Below are positions 1-9,231 of a DNA stretch of 64,000 nucleotides, piece by piece (positions within the stretch are counted from its first letter, which is position 1; the number at the start of each line of letters is the position of its first letter). The stretch comes from Stutzerimonas stutzeri (GTDB taxonomy: Bacteria; Pseudomonadota; Gammaproteobacteria; Pseudomonadales; Pseudomonadaceae). A program made the position numbers and the translations under genes. The DNA lies in the NCBI RefSeq assembly GCF_024448985.1, contig NZ_JAMOII010000011.1, positions 57,891 to 121,890 of the forward strand. Direction: 5' to 3'. The notes under the pieces are model-generated. The model was not told the DNA's origin and did no database searches. It saw only the letters and a program-made list of their open reading frames with translations.

Positions 1-390
1 CAGCGAGATCGACACCGGCATCTTTTCGATGATCAGATCGGTCACCTTGGCGTCACGGAAGAAGCTTTCGCCGAAATCCAGGCGCAGATAGTTGCTGAGC
101 ATGATCCAGAAACGTTCCGGTGCCGGTTTGTCGAAGCCGTACAGACGTTCGATCTCAGCGATCAGGTCGGGGTCCAGTCCTTGTGCACCCCGATAGCTAT
201 TGCTGCCGGTAGCCACTTCAGAGCCACCGCCTGCAATGCGGCTCGTCGCGCCTTCGAACCCTTCGAGTTTGGCGATCGCCTGCTCGACCGGCCCCCCAGG
301 CGCAGCCTGGATGATGATGAAGTTAATCAGCAGGATGCCGAACAGGGTGGGAATGATCAGCAGCAGACGCCGGAAAATGTACGCCAGCAT
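1..390 (-). CDS. yejB: Peptide ABC transporter permease YejB/NppB, 3' part outside window
   Basis: This is the N-terminal 130 codons of an inner-membrane permease of the peptide/nickel (Opp/Dpp) ABC family; the gene continues past the left edge. The product begins MLAYIFRRLL and has an N-terminal membrane helix followed by an AAPGGPVEQ stretch and the FRDAKVT region typical of YejB. The start ATG (388-390) lies only two bases after the stop of the upstream binding-protein gene, so the two are co-transcribed and probably translationally coupled. YejB works with YejE and the ATPase YejF to import microcin C-like peptides; the P. aeruginosa counterpart is NppB, used by peptidyl-nucleoside antibiotics. 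The assignment is firm at the family level, while the natural substrate is inferred. Confidence 0.9.
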   Translation of the reverse strand, partial: MLAYIFRRLLLIIPTLFGILLINFIIIQAAPGGPVEQAIAKLEGFEGATSRIAGGGSEVATGSNSYRGAQGLDPDLIAEIERLYGFDKPAPERFWIMLSNYLRLDFGESFFRDAKVTDLIIEKMPVSISL

Positions 391-392
391 GC

Positions 393-2261
393 CTATCGCT
401 CCGCCGCACGGGTGGAGTCGCTGGCGTCTGATTCTGTGATTGGCTCTTGCGGATCGGGACTGTCGACGTTGGGCTTGTGCCACCATGTCATCAGGCCGAT
501 ATCGTAACGAGGTGTCGTTTCCGGGTGAGCCAGATGATTCCAGTACGCCACGCGCCAGGTCTTGATGTGCCAGTTCGGAATCACGTAGTGCCCCCAAAGC
601 AGTACGCGATCCAATGCGCGGGTGCGGGTGATCAGCTCTTCACGCGAGTCGGCGGCGATCAGCTTATCCACCAGAGTATCGATGGCTGGGTCCTTCAGCC
701 CAATGAAGTTGCGGCTGCCGGGATTGTCCGCACTCGCTGAATGCCAATACTCGCGCTGTTCGTTACCCGGAGAGCTGGACTGGCCGAAACCGCTTACGAT
801 CATGTCGTAGTCGCGCGAGCGCAACCGGTTGATGTATTGCGATACGTCGACCCGGCGGATCTCTAGCTCGATCCCCAGACCGGCAAGGTTGCGCTTGTAC
901 GGAAGCAGCACCCGTTCGAAGTCGGCCTGTACCAGCAGAAACTCCAGCTTTACCGGCTTGCCCTCGGCATCCACCATACGATCGTTTTCAATTTTCCAGC
1001 CTGCATCAGTGAGCAGCTCGTATGCGCGGCGCTGCTGCTCTCGGATCATGCCGTCGGCGTTGGTCTGGGGCAGCTCGAAGGGTTTTTCGAACACCTCTTC
1101 GGGTATCTGGCCACGCAGGGGTTCGAGAATGCTCAGCTCGTTCTCGCTCGGCATGCCCGAGGAGGCGAGCTCCGAATTGTCGAAGTAGCTGGTCGTGCGG
1201 GTATAGGCGCCGTTGAACAGCTGGCGATTGGTCCATTCAAAATCGAACAGCAGCGCCAGGGCTTCTCGAACCCTGATGTCCTGAAGGTGTTGTCGGCGGG
1301 TATTGAAGATGAAGCCCTGCATGCCTTGCGGATTGTGATTGGCGATCTCGTCCTTGATGATCCGCCCGTCTCGGACTGCGTCGGTATCGTAGGCGGTCGC
1401 CCAGTTCTTCGCGCTGGTTTCCAGCCAGTAATCGAAATGTCCGGCCTTGAAGGCCTGCAGCGCTACGGTGTTGTCGCGGTAGTAATCGTGGTGCACATGG
1501 TCGAAGTTGTAGAGGCCGCGGTTGACGCCCAGGTCCTTGCCCCAATAGTCCTCGACACGGGCATAGCGCACCGAGCGCCCAGCTTCCGCGCGTTCGATTC
1601 GATAGGGGCCACTGCCTAGCGGCGGCTCCATACTGCCGGAGGTGAAGTCCCGTTCGGCCCACCAGTGCTTCGGCAGGACCGGGAGTTGTCCGAGAATCAG
1701 CGGCAGTTCGCGGTTGCCGCCATGCTTGAAGTCGAAACGCACGCGACGTGGGCTTTCTACCACGGCTTTCTCAACGTCGGCGTAGTAGCCACGGTAGTGC
1801 GGCGCGCCCTGGCTGATCAGCGTCTCGAAGGTGAATACGACATCTTCCGCCTCAACCGGCTCGCCGTCGTGAAAGCGCGCTTCGGGCCGCAGATGGAAGC
1901 GAACCCACTCGTTGTTCGGACCCTTCTCGATCCTTTCGGCAAGCAGGCCATAAACCGTGAAGGGCTCATCCAGGCTGTTGGTCGTCAGAGTGTCGTAGAT
2001 GAGCCCGATGTCGTCCGCGGCGACTCCTTTATTGATGAAGGGGTTGAGCGAGTCGAAGCCGCCGAAGCCGGCCTGCCGAAGGGTGCCGCCCTTGGGGGCG
2101 TCGGGATTGACGTAGTCGAAATGGGAGAAGTCCGCAGGATACTTGGGCGGCTCATCATATAGCGTCAGCGCGTGTCGGGGCGCCGCTTGCGCAACGCCCA
2201 GAAGACATAGCGCGGCAAGGACTCCTGCATGCAGGATCGATAATCGCGTGTTTCTTGTCAT
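393..2261 (-). CDS. nppA2: Extracellular solute-binding protein, YejA/NppA2-like
   Basis: A periplasmic family-5 solute-binding protein of about 622 residues for an oligopeptide-type ABC importer. I chose the ATG at 2259-2261 because it overlaps the upstream stop as ATGA and is preceded by GGAGAAGG; it gives a signal peptide (MTRNTRLSILHAGVLAALCL) ending near AQAA. Family features seen include the YVNPDAPKGGTLR start of the mature domain, PPLGSGPYRI, and a C-terminal HYVIPNWH segment. It sits between a paralogous binding protein and the permease, all on one strand. In P. aeruginosa the Npp system likewise carries two binding proteins, A1 and A2, which is why I use that name. Role in peptide/peptidyl-nucleoside uptake is inferred from homology. 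Confidence 0.88.
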   Translation of the reverse strand: MTRNTRLSILHAGVLAALCLLGVAQAAPRHALTLYDEPPKYPADFSHFDYVNPDAPKGGTLRQAGFGGFDSLNPFINKGVAADDIGLIYDTLTTNSLDEPFTVYGLLAERIEKGPNNEWVRFHLRPEARFHDGEPVEAEDVVFTFETLISQGAPHYRGYYADVEKAVVESPRRVRFDFKHGGNRELPLILGQLPVLPKHWWAERDFTSGSMEPPLGSGPYRIERAEAGRSVRYARVEDYWGKDLGVNRGLYNFDHVHHDYYRDNTVALQAFKAGHFDYWLETSAKNWATAYDTDAVRDGRIIKDEIANHNPQGMQGFIFNTRRQHLQDIRVREALALLFDFEWTNRQLFNGAYTRTTSYFDNSELASSGMPSENELSILEPLRGQIPEEVFEKPFELPQTNADGMIREQQRRAYELLTDAGWKIENDRMVDAEGKPVKLEFLLVQADFERVLLPYKRNLAGLGIELEIRRVDVSQYINRLRSRDYDMIVSGFGQSSSPGNEQREYWHSASADNPGSRNFIGLKDPAIDTLVDKLIAADSREELITRTRALDRVLLWGHYVIPNWHIKTWRVAYWNHLAHPETTPRYDIGLMTWWHKPNVDSPDPQEPITESDASDSTRAAER

Positions 2262-4108
2262 TGAGCCTTCTCCAGATCCTTCAGCCACCAGGCACGCAAC
2301 CCGAGAGTGTAGGGCGGGGTGGTGACATGGGCGAACCGATTGCGATACGCCAGGCGGTGGTAACTGATGTACCAGTTGGGGATGGTGTAGTGATTCCAGA
2401 GCAAAACGCGGTCGATGGCGCGCGCGGCGGCGATCTGCTCTTCCCGGGTTTTGGCCGTTAGCAATTTGGCGATCAGATCATCGACCATCGGGTTGGCGAT
2501 GCCGGCGTAATTGCGGCCTCCTTTGACGTTCATCTGGCTGGAATGGAAATACAGCCACTGCTCCAGCCCAGGGCTGAGGCTCTGGCCCAGCGTTGTCAAA
2601 ATCATGTCGTAGTCGTACTGATCCAGGCGCTGCTTATACTGCGCGCTATCAACGGTACGCAAGCGAGCCTGTACGCCAATGCGAGCTAGATTTTCCACGT
2701 AGGGCTGAAGAATGCGCTCGAGTCGCGGATTGACGAGCAGAATCTCGAACCGGAAAGCGCGGCCTGAGTGGTCGTGAAGACCATCAGCCGTCAGTTTCCA
2801 GCCAGCTTGATCGAGTAGGTTGAGCGCTTCGCGCAAGGTGTCGCGTGGAATACCGCGCCCGTCCGTTTTTGGCAGTTCGAAGGGTTCGGTGAATAGTTCG
2901 GCGGGCAACTGGTCGCGGAAAGGCGACAACAGCAACCATTCACCTCCTTTCGGTGTGCCGGTCGCCGCGAAGTCGCTGTTCGGATAGTAGCTCTCGCTGC
3001 GCTGATAAGCGCCATAGAACAGCGCGCGGTTGGTCCATTCAAAATCGAACATCATGCCCAAGGCCTGACGAACCCTGATGTCGGCAAAGCTCTGCCTGCG
3101 CCCGTTCATGAACAGCGCCTGCGTCTGGGTGGGGATCTGATGCGGGATTTCGGCGCGGATCACGTCACCGCGCAGAACAGCAGGAAACTGATAGCCGTTG
3201 GCCCAGTTCTTCGCCTGGTGTTCGATGTAGAAGTCGAATTCGCCGACCTTGAATGCTTCGAATGCCACCGTGCTGTCGCGATAGAACTCGATGTCGACCC
3301 GATCGAAATTGTACTTGCCGCGGTTGGCTGGAAGTTCTGCCCCCCACCAGTTCTTCACTCGCTCGAAGGTCACTCGGCGTCCCGGTTGCACGTCGCTGAT
3401 GCGGTACGGGCCGCTACCCAGTGGTGGCTCGAATGTCGTGGCGCGGAAGTCGCGGTCTTTCCAATAATGTTGCGGCAGTATCGGTAATTCGCCGAGGCGC
3501 ATGATCAGCAGCGGATTGCCGGGCCTGTCGAATACAAAGCGAATCCGGTGGCGGTTGAGTATGTCGACGCGCGCGATGCCTTGCAGATCGGTGCGAAAGC
3601 GCGGATGACCATCCTTGATCAGCAAACGATAGGAAAAGGCTACGTCATAAGCTGTGATCGGTTGGCCATCATGAAAGCGAGCCGAGTCGCGCAGATTGAA
3701 TACCACCCAGCTATGGTTGTCGCTGTACTCGATGGTTTCGGCGATAAGCCCGTAGGCCGAAGCAGACTCATCGCCGGAAGGATCATAAATGCCCGTTCCG
3801 ACCATTAACGGTTCGTTCAGCTCACTAATGCCATATTGGAAGAACCCTGGCGTCGCGGTCGGGCTGGTCCCTTTGAAAGTGTAGGGGTTGAGCGTGTCGA
3901 ACGTGCCCGAGGCCATCAAACGTACATGGCCCCCCTTAGGGGCATCGGGATTCACCCAGTCGAAGTGGGTGAAGTCTTTCGCATACTTGAGGGTGCCGAA
4001 CTGGGCATAACCGTGGCTTTCGCTGATGGTCGCGAACGACGGAAAGCTAAATCCCAGGCAGCTCAATAACAATAGGATGGGTCGCATCAAACGGTGAATC
4101 CGATCCAT
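2258..4108 (-). CDS. nppA1: Extracellular solute-binding protein, YejA/NppA1-like
   Basis: First gene of the importer operon and a paralogue of the next gene, about 616 residues. The ATG at 4106-4108 gives a clear signal peptide (MDRIHRLMRPILLLLSCLGF, cleavage near SFATIS); in-frame codons further upstream would precede the signal peptide and are unlikely. The mature protein shows the same marks as its neighbour: DWVNPDAPKGGHVR, PPLGSGPYRI, DFEWTNRALF and HYTIPNWY. The 3' end overlaps the start of the second binding protein by four bases. Two binding proteins feeding one permease widen substrate range in the P. aeruginosa Npp system, and the same is likely here. Which copy corresponds to A1 and which to A2 is taken from gene order only. 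Confidence 0.88.
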   Translation of the reverse strand: MDRIHRLMRPILLLLSCLGFSFPSFATISESHGYAQFGTLKYAKDFTHFDWVNPDAPKGGHVRLMASGTFDTLNPYTFKGTSPTATPGFFQYGISELNEPLMVGTGIYDPSGDESASAYGLIAETIEYSDNHSWVVFNLRDSARFHDGQPITAYDVAFSYRLLIKDGHPRFRTDLQGIARVDILNRHRIRFVFDRPGNPLLIMRLGELPILPQHYWKDRDFRATTFEPPLGSGPYRISDVQPGRRVTFERVKNWWGAELPANRGKYNFDRVDIEFYRDSTVAFEAFKVGEFDFYIEHQAKNWANGYQFPAVLRGDVIRAEIPHQIPTQTQALFMNGRRQSFADIRVRQALGMMFDFEWTNRALFYGAYQRSESYYPNSDFAATGTPKGGEWLLLSPFRDQLPAELFTEPFELPKTDGRGIPRDTLREALNLLDQAGWKLTADGLHDHSGRAFRFEILLVNPRLERILQPYVENLARIGVQARLRTVDSAQYKQRLDQYDYDMILTTLGQSLSPGLEQWLYFHSSQMNVKGGRNYAGIANPMVDDLIAKLLTAKTREEQIAAARAIDRVLLWNHYTIPNWYISYHRLAYRNRFAHVTTPPYTLGLRAWWLKDLEKAQ

Positions 4109-4215
4109 GGCGCTTTCGGTCTTTTCGGCCGGGTACAGTAACAGCTTGTATCCGCTGGAAAAAGGCCGGCCATCTGGGCACACTGCCCGCTATTAGCTGC
4201 CGTGGCGTCAGGCGC

Positions 4216-4431
4216 TGTTGACGTTTCGTTCGCGGCCGCGCCGAAGCCAGTTTTTGCGCGAGGCAAGGCACGAGGAGTGAAGTTTGGTCGTTCCAAATAA
4301 GCGACGAGAAACGCCGCAAATGGCGCCATGCGGCGTTGCGGGACTTGGAAAGGGAGCATCCATTACCTGCGTCCCGCGCCTGGCCTTGCGCCATTTGGCG
4401 CAGCAACGCGGCTCGCGACGAAACGTCAACA
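4216..4431. repeat. Gene-free element bounded by ~18-bp inverted repeats
   Basis: The 348 bases between the importer operon and the HDOD gene hold no convincing gene. Instead, 4216-4234 (TGTTGACGTTTCGTTCGCG) and 4414-4431 (CGCGACGAAACGTCAACA) are inverted copies differing by one inserted base. Inside are two short perfect hairpins: CGCCGCA/TGCGGCG at 4312-4318 and 4329-4335, and TGCGCCA/TGGCGCA at 4387-4393 and 4396-4402. The layout suggests a small non-coding repeat or miniature mobile element of about 216 bp; no flanking target duplication is obvious. It also separates the divergent genes, so it must contain or lie next to their promoters. Confidence 0.6.
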
Positions 4432-4456
4432 GACCCCTCGGTGAGGTCGCAAAATC

Positions 4457-5902
4457 TTGAGTGAAACTAGCTACGGTTTGCAGGCGTGGATAGACCGCTT
4501 GAACCAGTCCGAGTTACCGGCACTGGCGACGGTCGTGCAGGAGCTGCAGCGCCTCACGGGGCAGCAGCATGCCTCTGTGCAACAACTTGCCGACGTCCTG
4601 CTGCGCGACGCCGCGCTGACGGCCAAGGTGCTTCGGGTTGGCAATAGCAGCTATTACAACCCGTCCCAGGAAACCATCAAGACCATTTCTCGCGCGATCG
4701 TCATGATCGGCTTCGATAATGTCCGTTCGATCAGTCTTTCAGTCAGTCTCATCGATGGGCTAATGGATCGCGCGCCGCGCCAGCAGCTGAAGGAACTGTT
4801 GGCACGGTCGTTTCACGCTGCGGTGCAGGCGCGCAATATAGCCGGTTACGTACTGGCGAAACATGAGGAAGAAGTGTTCATCGCGGCGTTACTGCATGAG
4901 GTCGGCGAGCTTGCCTTTTGGGGTTGCGGTGGTGTGCAGGCCGATGAGCTCGCAGAGGCTCTGGCGGCCCGCGACACTGATCATGAGCAGGCGGTTGAAG
5001 GCGTGCTCGGCACCAGTTTCCGCCAGTTGAATCTCGGAATGATCAAAAGCTGGAATATCGGAGAGCTCGCCAGCCTGGCTCATGGTTCAACTAATCTGCG
5101 GGATCCAGCTGTGCATTCGATCAGCCTGGGGGTGCGCATTGGCGGGGCTGCGCTGGACGGATGGGGCAGTCCCAGAATGGATGAATTGGTCAGTGAGCTG
5201 GCCGAGTTTTGCGGCATATCCGAGGCGGATGCGATGCAGCAAATCTTTGCGAGCGCCGATGAAGCAGTCAAGATCGCGACGACTTTCGGCGCCAGTCGAC
5301 TAAGCAAGCTGATCCCATCAACCGACCCCGAACAAGTGCGGCTGCAGCAGGCGCAGCGTAGAACGAGCCACTTGCAACCCAATCTGTTGTTGATGCAACA
5401 GACCATGCAGGATCTCGGAATGATGGCGTCCGGCCAGGGCGACGTCGCGTTGATCCTCGACGCTTTACTCAAAGGCTTGCATGAGGGCGCCGGGTTGGAG
5501 CGCGTGATGCTGACTGTTCTTGCGGATCGACAAACGACGTTTCGTGCCAAATGCGTCGTTGGGGAACAGACACAGCCTTGGCTCGAAACCTTCGTCCTGC
5601 CTATCGAGCCGTCGAGCCAGACGCACATATTCAGTTACGTGCTTCGCCAACGTCAGCCGCTATGGATGGGCGTGCCGGCAAGCTACAAACTCGATGAATT
5701 GGTCACATTGCCGCTTCGGCAGCAGTTGGGCAAAGGCATGTTCTTCATTGCACCGATCATGGCGGGTACGCGTGAAATCGGTGTGCTCTACGCTGATAGC
5801 CGGATAACCGGCCGAGCGTTGAAACATGAGCAGTTCGTGGCTTTTCAACGATTCGCCCAACTGGCCGGACGCTGTCTCGAGGCGCTGAGCAGGCGCGGCT
5901 GA
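4457..5902 (+). CDS. HDOD domain protein with C-terminal GAF-like domain
   Basis: A 481-residue cytoplasmic signalling protein. Residues about 15-210 form an HDOD domain (LPALATVVQELQRL, the LRVGNSSYYNP segment and AIVMIGFDNVRSISLS are typical), and residues about 320-480 look like a GAF-type sensor (ending near GVLYADSRITG). HDOD proteins lack the metal residues of true HD phosphodiesterases and act as non-enzymatic regulators in motility, chemotaxis and cyclic-di-GMP networks. The start is a TTG at 4457, preceded by GGTGAGG about ten bases upstream; the alternatives nearby are out of frame. It is a single gene, convergent with mltD. The specific partner is unknown. Confidence 0.85.
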   Translation: MSETSYGLQAWIDRLNQSELPALATVVQELQRLTGQQHASVQQLADVLLRDAALTAKVLRVGNSSYYNPSQETIKTISRAIVMIGFDNVRSISLSVSLIDGLMDRAPRQQLKELLARSFHAAVQARNIAGYVLAKHEEEVFIAALLHEVGELAFWGCGGVQADELAEALAARDTDHEQAVEGVLGTSFRQLNLGMIKSWNIGELASLAHGSTNLRDPAVHSISLGVRIGGAALDGWGSPRMDELVSELAEFCGISEADAMQQIFASADEAVKIATTFGASRLSKLIPSTDPEQVRLQQAQRRTSHLQPNLLLMQQTMQDLGMMASGQGDVALILDALLKGLHEGAGLERVMLTVLADRQTTFRAKCVVGEQTQPWLETFVLPIEPSSQTHIFSYVLRQRQPLWMGVPASYKLDELVTLPLRQQLGKGMFFIAPIMAGTREIGVLYADSRITGRALKHEQFVAFQRFAQLAGRCLEALSRRG

Positions 5903-5922
5903 AAAGGCGCGCCTGCCATGCC

Positions 5923-7470
5923 TTATTGAGAGAGGTACAAGGTCAGGGTTTGCCCCGGTTTGAGCATCGCGCTATCCCTGGGATTCCAAATCTTCAGATT
6001 ATTGATCTGAACGTTGAAACGCTTGGCAATCTCGTAAAGCGAATCACCTTTCTTGACTTTGTAATAAGTCGGTGCGGATTTAGCACGCTGATTGCTACCG
6101 GCTGCCTGAAGAAATAGCGCCTGGCCCACTTTGATATTACTTCCCGATAGGTTGTTCCAGCGCTGCAGGTCACCTACCGAGACGTTCTGTGTCTTGGCGA
6201 TATCCCAGAGATTGTCGCCCTTGCGGACTCGGTAGCTGCGCGGAGCTGGCTGGCTTCTCGCAACGGCATGCAGCAGTTCTCGAGACTGTCCTGTACCAAC
6301 CGATTGAGGAATGCTCAGCACTTGCCCGATTTGCAAGCGATCACTTCGAAGGCGGTTGATGTCACGAATGATATTGACCGAGAGGCGATGCCTGTTGGCG
6401 ATCGCTCCGAGCGTGTCGCCGGGGCGCACCTTGTATTGCTGCCAGTCAACCAAATCCTGTGGCTTCATCAATGCCAGGTTGGCCGAGAACATCTCGACCT
6501 TGTCACTCGGGACCAGGAGGTGCTGCGGACCATCCAGTGTGATGCGGCGGGTAAACGCCGGGTTCAACTGGTAGATCTCGTCTTCCTCCATGTTCGCCAT
6601 TTCGGCGACTCTCGCGAGATCCATGCGTTGCTTGAGTGCGACGACTTCGAAGTAGGGTTCGTTGGCGATCGGGTTCAGATTGAGGCCGTATGCTTCGGGG
6701 CTCTGCACCATCTGCGAAAGCGCCAGCAGTTTTGGCACGTAATCGCGCGTTTCTTGGGGCAGGGGCAGATTCCAGTAGTCGGTCGGCAAGCCGAGTTTCT
6801 GGTTGCGCTCGATCGCTCGGCTGACGGTTCCTTCGCCTGCGTTGTAGGCCGCAAGGGCCAGCAGCCAGTCGTCGTTGAACAGGCCATGCAGATAGGTCAG
6901 GTAGCGCAACGCTGCGGCGGTGGAGGCGGTAATGTCGCGCCTGCCGTCATACCAGCTGGTTTGCTGCAGGTTGAAGTGCCGGCCAGTAGCGGGAATGAAC
7001 TGCCATAGACCCATGGCCTTGGCTGGGGAGTACGCGAACGGGTTATAGGCGCTCTCGATTATCGGCAGCAGTGCCAGCTCGAGCGGCATGTCGCGCTCTT
7101 CCAGCTGCTCGACGATGTAGTGGATGTAAGGACTGCCTCGCTCGCTAGCGATCTCGATGGAGTTCGTCCGGCTGGAGAACAGGAGGCGCTGCTGCTCGAT
7201 ACGCGGATTGCTGCCCAGATAATCCTGGAGCTTGAATCCATGTCTGATGCGATCCCAAACGTCGGAATGCGTCGGTACGGCAGGTGCCTGGGTGAGCCAC
7301 AGTGTTTCTTGTACCTGTGGCACCGCTCGCGTCTGGATATCGCTGCCGGTCGGCGCACGCGGCGCGGTGCTCTGGCAGCCCGTAATAGCGAGACAGATTG
7401 CTAGCGCCAGGGCCCGGCCGGAGGCTGCCAAGGCGTCCGGATGAGGGCTGTTCGAAGAGTCAGACGGCAT
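5923..7470 (-). CDS. mltD: Membrane-bound lytic murein transglycosylase D
   Basis: A 515-residue lipoprotein that cleaves peptidoglycan glycan strands with formation of 1,6-anhydromuramic ends. The chosen ATG (7468-7470) gives a short leader ending in the lipobox AITGC (Cys32), so the protein is membrane-anchored in the periplasm. The SLT catalytic domain follows, with the probable catalytic Glu139 in LPIIESAYNP and the downstream KAMGLWQFIPATG and LALAAYNAGEG motifs. Three LysM peptidoglycan-binding repeats occupy about 343-388, 412-457 and 468-513. Location next to gloB is the usual gammaproteobacterial order. A further upstream in-frame ATG would put unlikely sequence before the lipoprotein leader. 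Confidence 0.95.
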   Translation of the reverse strand: MPSDSSNSPHPDALAASGRALALAICLAITGCQSTAPRAPTGSDIQTRAVPQVQETLWLTQAPAVPTHSDVWDRIRHGFKLQDYLGSNPRIEQQRLLFSSRTNSIEIASERGSPYIHYIVEQLEERDMPLELALLPIIESAYNPFAYSPAKAMGLWQFIPATGRHFNLQQTSWYDGRRDITASTAAALRYLTYLHGLFNDDWLLALAAYNAGEGTVSRAIERNQKLGLPTDYWNLPLPQETRDYVPKLLALSQMVQSPEAYGLNLNPIANEPYFEVVALKQRMDLARVAEMANMEEDEIYQLNPAFTRRITLDGPQHLLVPSDKVEMFSANLALMKPQDLVDWQQYKVRPGDTLGAIANRHRLSVNIIRDINRLRSDRLQIGQVLSIPQSVGTGQSRELLHAVARSQPAPRSYRVRKGDNLWDIAKTQNVSVGDLQRWNNLSGSNIKVGQALFLQAAGSNQRAKSAPTYYKVKKGDSLYEIAKRFNVQINNLKIWNPRDSAMLKPGQTLTLYLSQ

Positions 7471-7569
7471 TGGCTGAAGGGTTCCCTTGGCGCAAATTCG
7501 AGGGAGTGTAGGAATGCCGTTCCGGTGGGTCAACCCGACGAGCCTGTTTTTGGGGAATGGTCGACTCCG

Positions 7570-8349
7570 TCAGAAGCTATCTTTCCAGGCACGCAGGGCC
7601 GCGAAAACGGCTTCCGCTGTGGCAAGTTCGCGCCCTGCGTGCCGGCTTGCCGCAGCGGCCACGACCGGCTCGGTGCTACGCAGAAAGGGATTTGTGGCCA
7701 GCTCGGTGCGTAGATCGGAGGGGAGGGTGATGCGTTTCGCCTCACGCATCTGGACGACTCGTTCGAGGCGCTCGGCAATCGCCGGGTTGCCCGGCTCGAC
7801 CGCTTGGGCAAAACGCAAATTGCTCAAGGTGTATTCGTGCGTGCAATAAACGCGTGTTTGCGCCGGCAGCGCTGCCAGCCGTCCTAGTGAGTTGAACATC
7901 TGGGCTGCGGTCCCCTCGAACAGGCGGCCGCAGCCTGCGGCAAAGAGGGTGTCGCCACTCAGCAGCCAAGGATCCTGAGGGTTGTCATGATAGTAGGCGA
8001 TATGGCCGCTGGTATGGCCGGGTACCTCGATGACGTCCAGATCGTGATCGAGAATGCGGATGCGTTGTCCGTCGACTAGGGCTTCGTCCCGGGCAGGAAT
8101 ATTCTCTGCGGCCGGGCCGTAGATCCTGGCTTCATGTCGGGTCTTGAGTTGCTGCACCCCGCCCACATGATCGTGGTGGTGATGGGTTATCAATATATCG
8201 GTCAGACGCCAGTCGGGATGCGCGTCCAGCCACGTCTGAACGGGGGCGGCATCGCCTGGGTCCACCGCTACGCAGCGACGTTGCTCAGGATCCAGGAGCA
8301 GCCATATGTAGTTGTCGATGAACGCGGGCAGTGCTTCGATTTTCAACAT
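7570..8349 (-). CDS. gloB: Hydroxyacylglutathione hydrolase (glyoxalase II)
   Basis: A 259-residue metallo-beta-lactamase-fold enzyme that hydrolyses S-D-lactoylglutathione to D-lactate and glutathione, the second step of methylglyoxal detoxification. The binuclear metal site is intact: THHHHDH at residues 55-61, the VPGHTSGH histidine, the [11 protein letters not shown] aspartate and the CTHEY histidine. The start is the ATG at 8347-8349, which gives the standard [11 protein letters not shown]-terminus; an in-frame codon five residues upstream is less likely. It is divergent from the methyltransferase gene, with 111 bases between them that must hold both promoters. Length and motifs match the family closely. 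Confidence 0.96.
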   Translation of the reverse strand: MLKIEALPAFIDNYIWLLLDPEQRRCVAVDPGDAAPVQTWLDAHPDWRLTDILITHHHHDHVGGVQQLKTRHEARIYGPAAENIPARDEALVDGQRIRILDHDLDVIEVPGHTSGHIAYYHDNPQDPWLLSGDTLFAAGCGRLFEGTAAQMFNSLGRLAALPAQTRVYCTHEYTLSNLRFAQAVEPGNPAIAERLERVVQMREAKRITLPSDLRTELATNPFLRSTEPVVAAAASRHAGRELATAEAVFAALRAWKDSF

Positions 8350-8460
8350 GGGACCGGTCGCCAAGTCATTAGCAAAGGCGCATCCTAGCAGTCGAACTGG
8401 AAAGTTGAACCGACCGGTAGCATTTATCGGTTCGGCCGAACCGATGAACGGAGGCTAACC

Positions 8461-9216
8461 ATGAGTGAGTCTTGTACCAAGTCGGATGATCGCTGGCTGT
8501 CGCTGATGAACGATGCCAGCGCCTGGTTCGACAGCCCGTCGGGCCATCAATTGCTGACGCAGGAGCAGCAGGCGATCGATCTACAGCTGTCGCGTTGTTT
8601 TGGCAGTTATCTGGTGCACTACGGCCCTTTTGCAAGCGCTCCGATCGAGTCGCAAAAAATCAAGCGCAGTGTCCGGTTGGGGCCGCCGCTTCCCGGAGTC
8701 GAGATCGTTTGCGAAGAGCAATCTTGGCCGATCGGTGAACATGCCGCTGATGTCGTCGTGGTTCAGCATGGCCTCGACTTCAGCCTGTCACCGCATGCCT
8801 TGCTGCGCGAAGCAGCTCGTAGCGTTCGGCCGGGCGGCCATCTGGTGATCGTCGGGGTCAATCCGTGGAGTGCCTGGGGGGCGGCGCGTTTGCTGTCACG
8901 CAAGGCCTTTCGCCACGCTCGCTGCATCCGCCCCACACGCGTCGGCGATTGGCTGAACCTGCTCGGATTCGCACTGGAGAAACGTCGGTTCGGGTGCTAT
9001 TGTCCGCCGCTTTCTTCGAGCGCTTGGCAGGCGCGATTGTCCGGTATGGAGATCGCCGGCCAACGGCTGCAAATGCCTACTGGCGGTTTCTACCTGCTGG
9101 TGGCGCGAAAGCTGATGGTGGGGCTGCGTCCTCTGCGGCAAAGTCGTCGGGAGCGCATGGGTCAGCTGTTACCAATGCCGGTGGCGAAAGTCAGCCGCCG
9201 CGATGCCGAACAGTAA
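8461..9216 (+). CDS. yafS: YafS-like methyltransferase-fold protein
   Basis: A 251-residue protein in the position held by yafS in the conserved gloB-yafS-rnhA-dnaQ neighbourhood. The later class I methyltransferase landmarks are present: ADVVVVQHGLDF and, after it, LLREAARSVRPGGHLVIVGVNP, typical of Methyltransf_11 domains. The glycine-rich motif I that normally binds S-adenosylmethionine is not recognisable in the first 80 residues, so activity is uncertain. The start is preceded by GGAGG (8451-8455). It is followed by rnhA after 15 bases and probably heads a rnhA-dnaQ operon. Substrate unknown. Confidence 0.8.
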   Translation: MSESCTKSDDRWLSLMNDASAWFDSPSGHQLLTQEQQAIDLQLSRCFGSYLVHYGPFASAPIESQKIKRSVRLGPPLPGVEIVCEEQSWPIGEHAADVVVVQHGLDFSLSPHALLREAARSVRPGGHLVIVGVNPWSAWGAARLLSRKAFRHARCIRPTRVGDWLNLLGFALEKRRFGCYCPPLSSSAWQARLSGMEIAGQRLQMPTGGFYLLVARKLMVGLRPLRQSRRERMGQLLPMPVAKVSRRDAEQ

Positions 9217-9231
9217 GGTCGAACATCCTTC

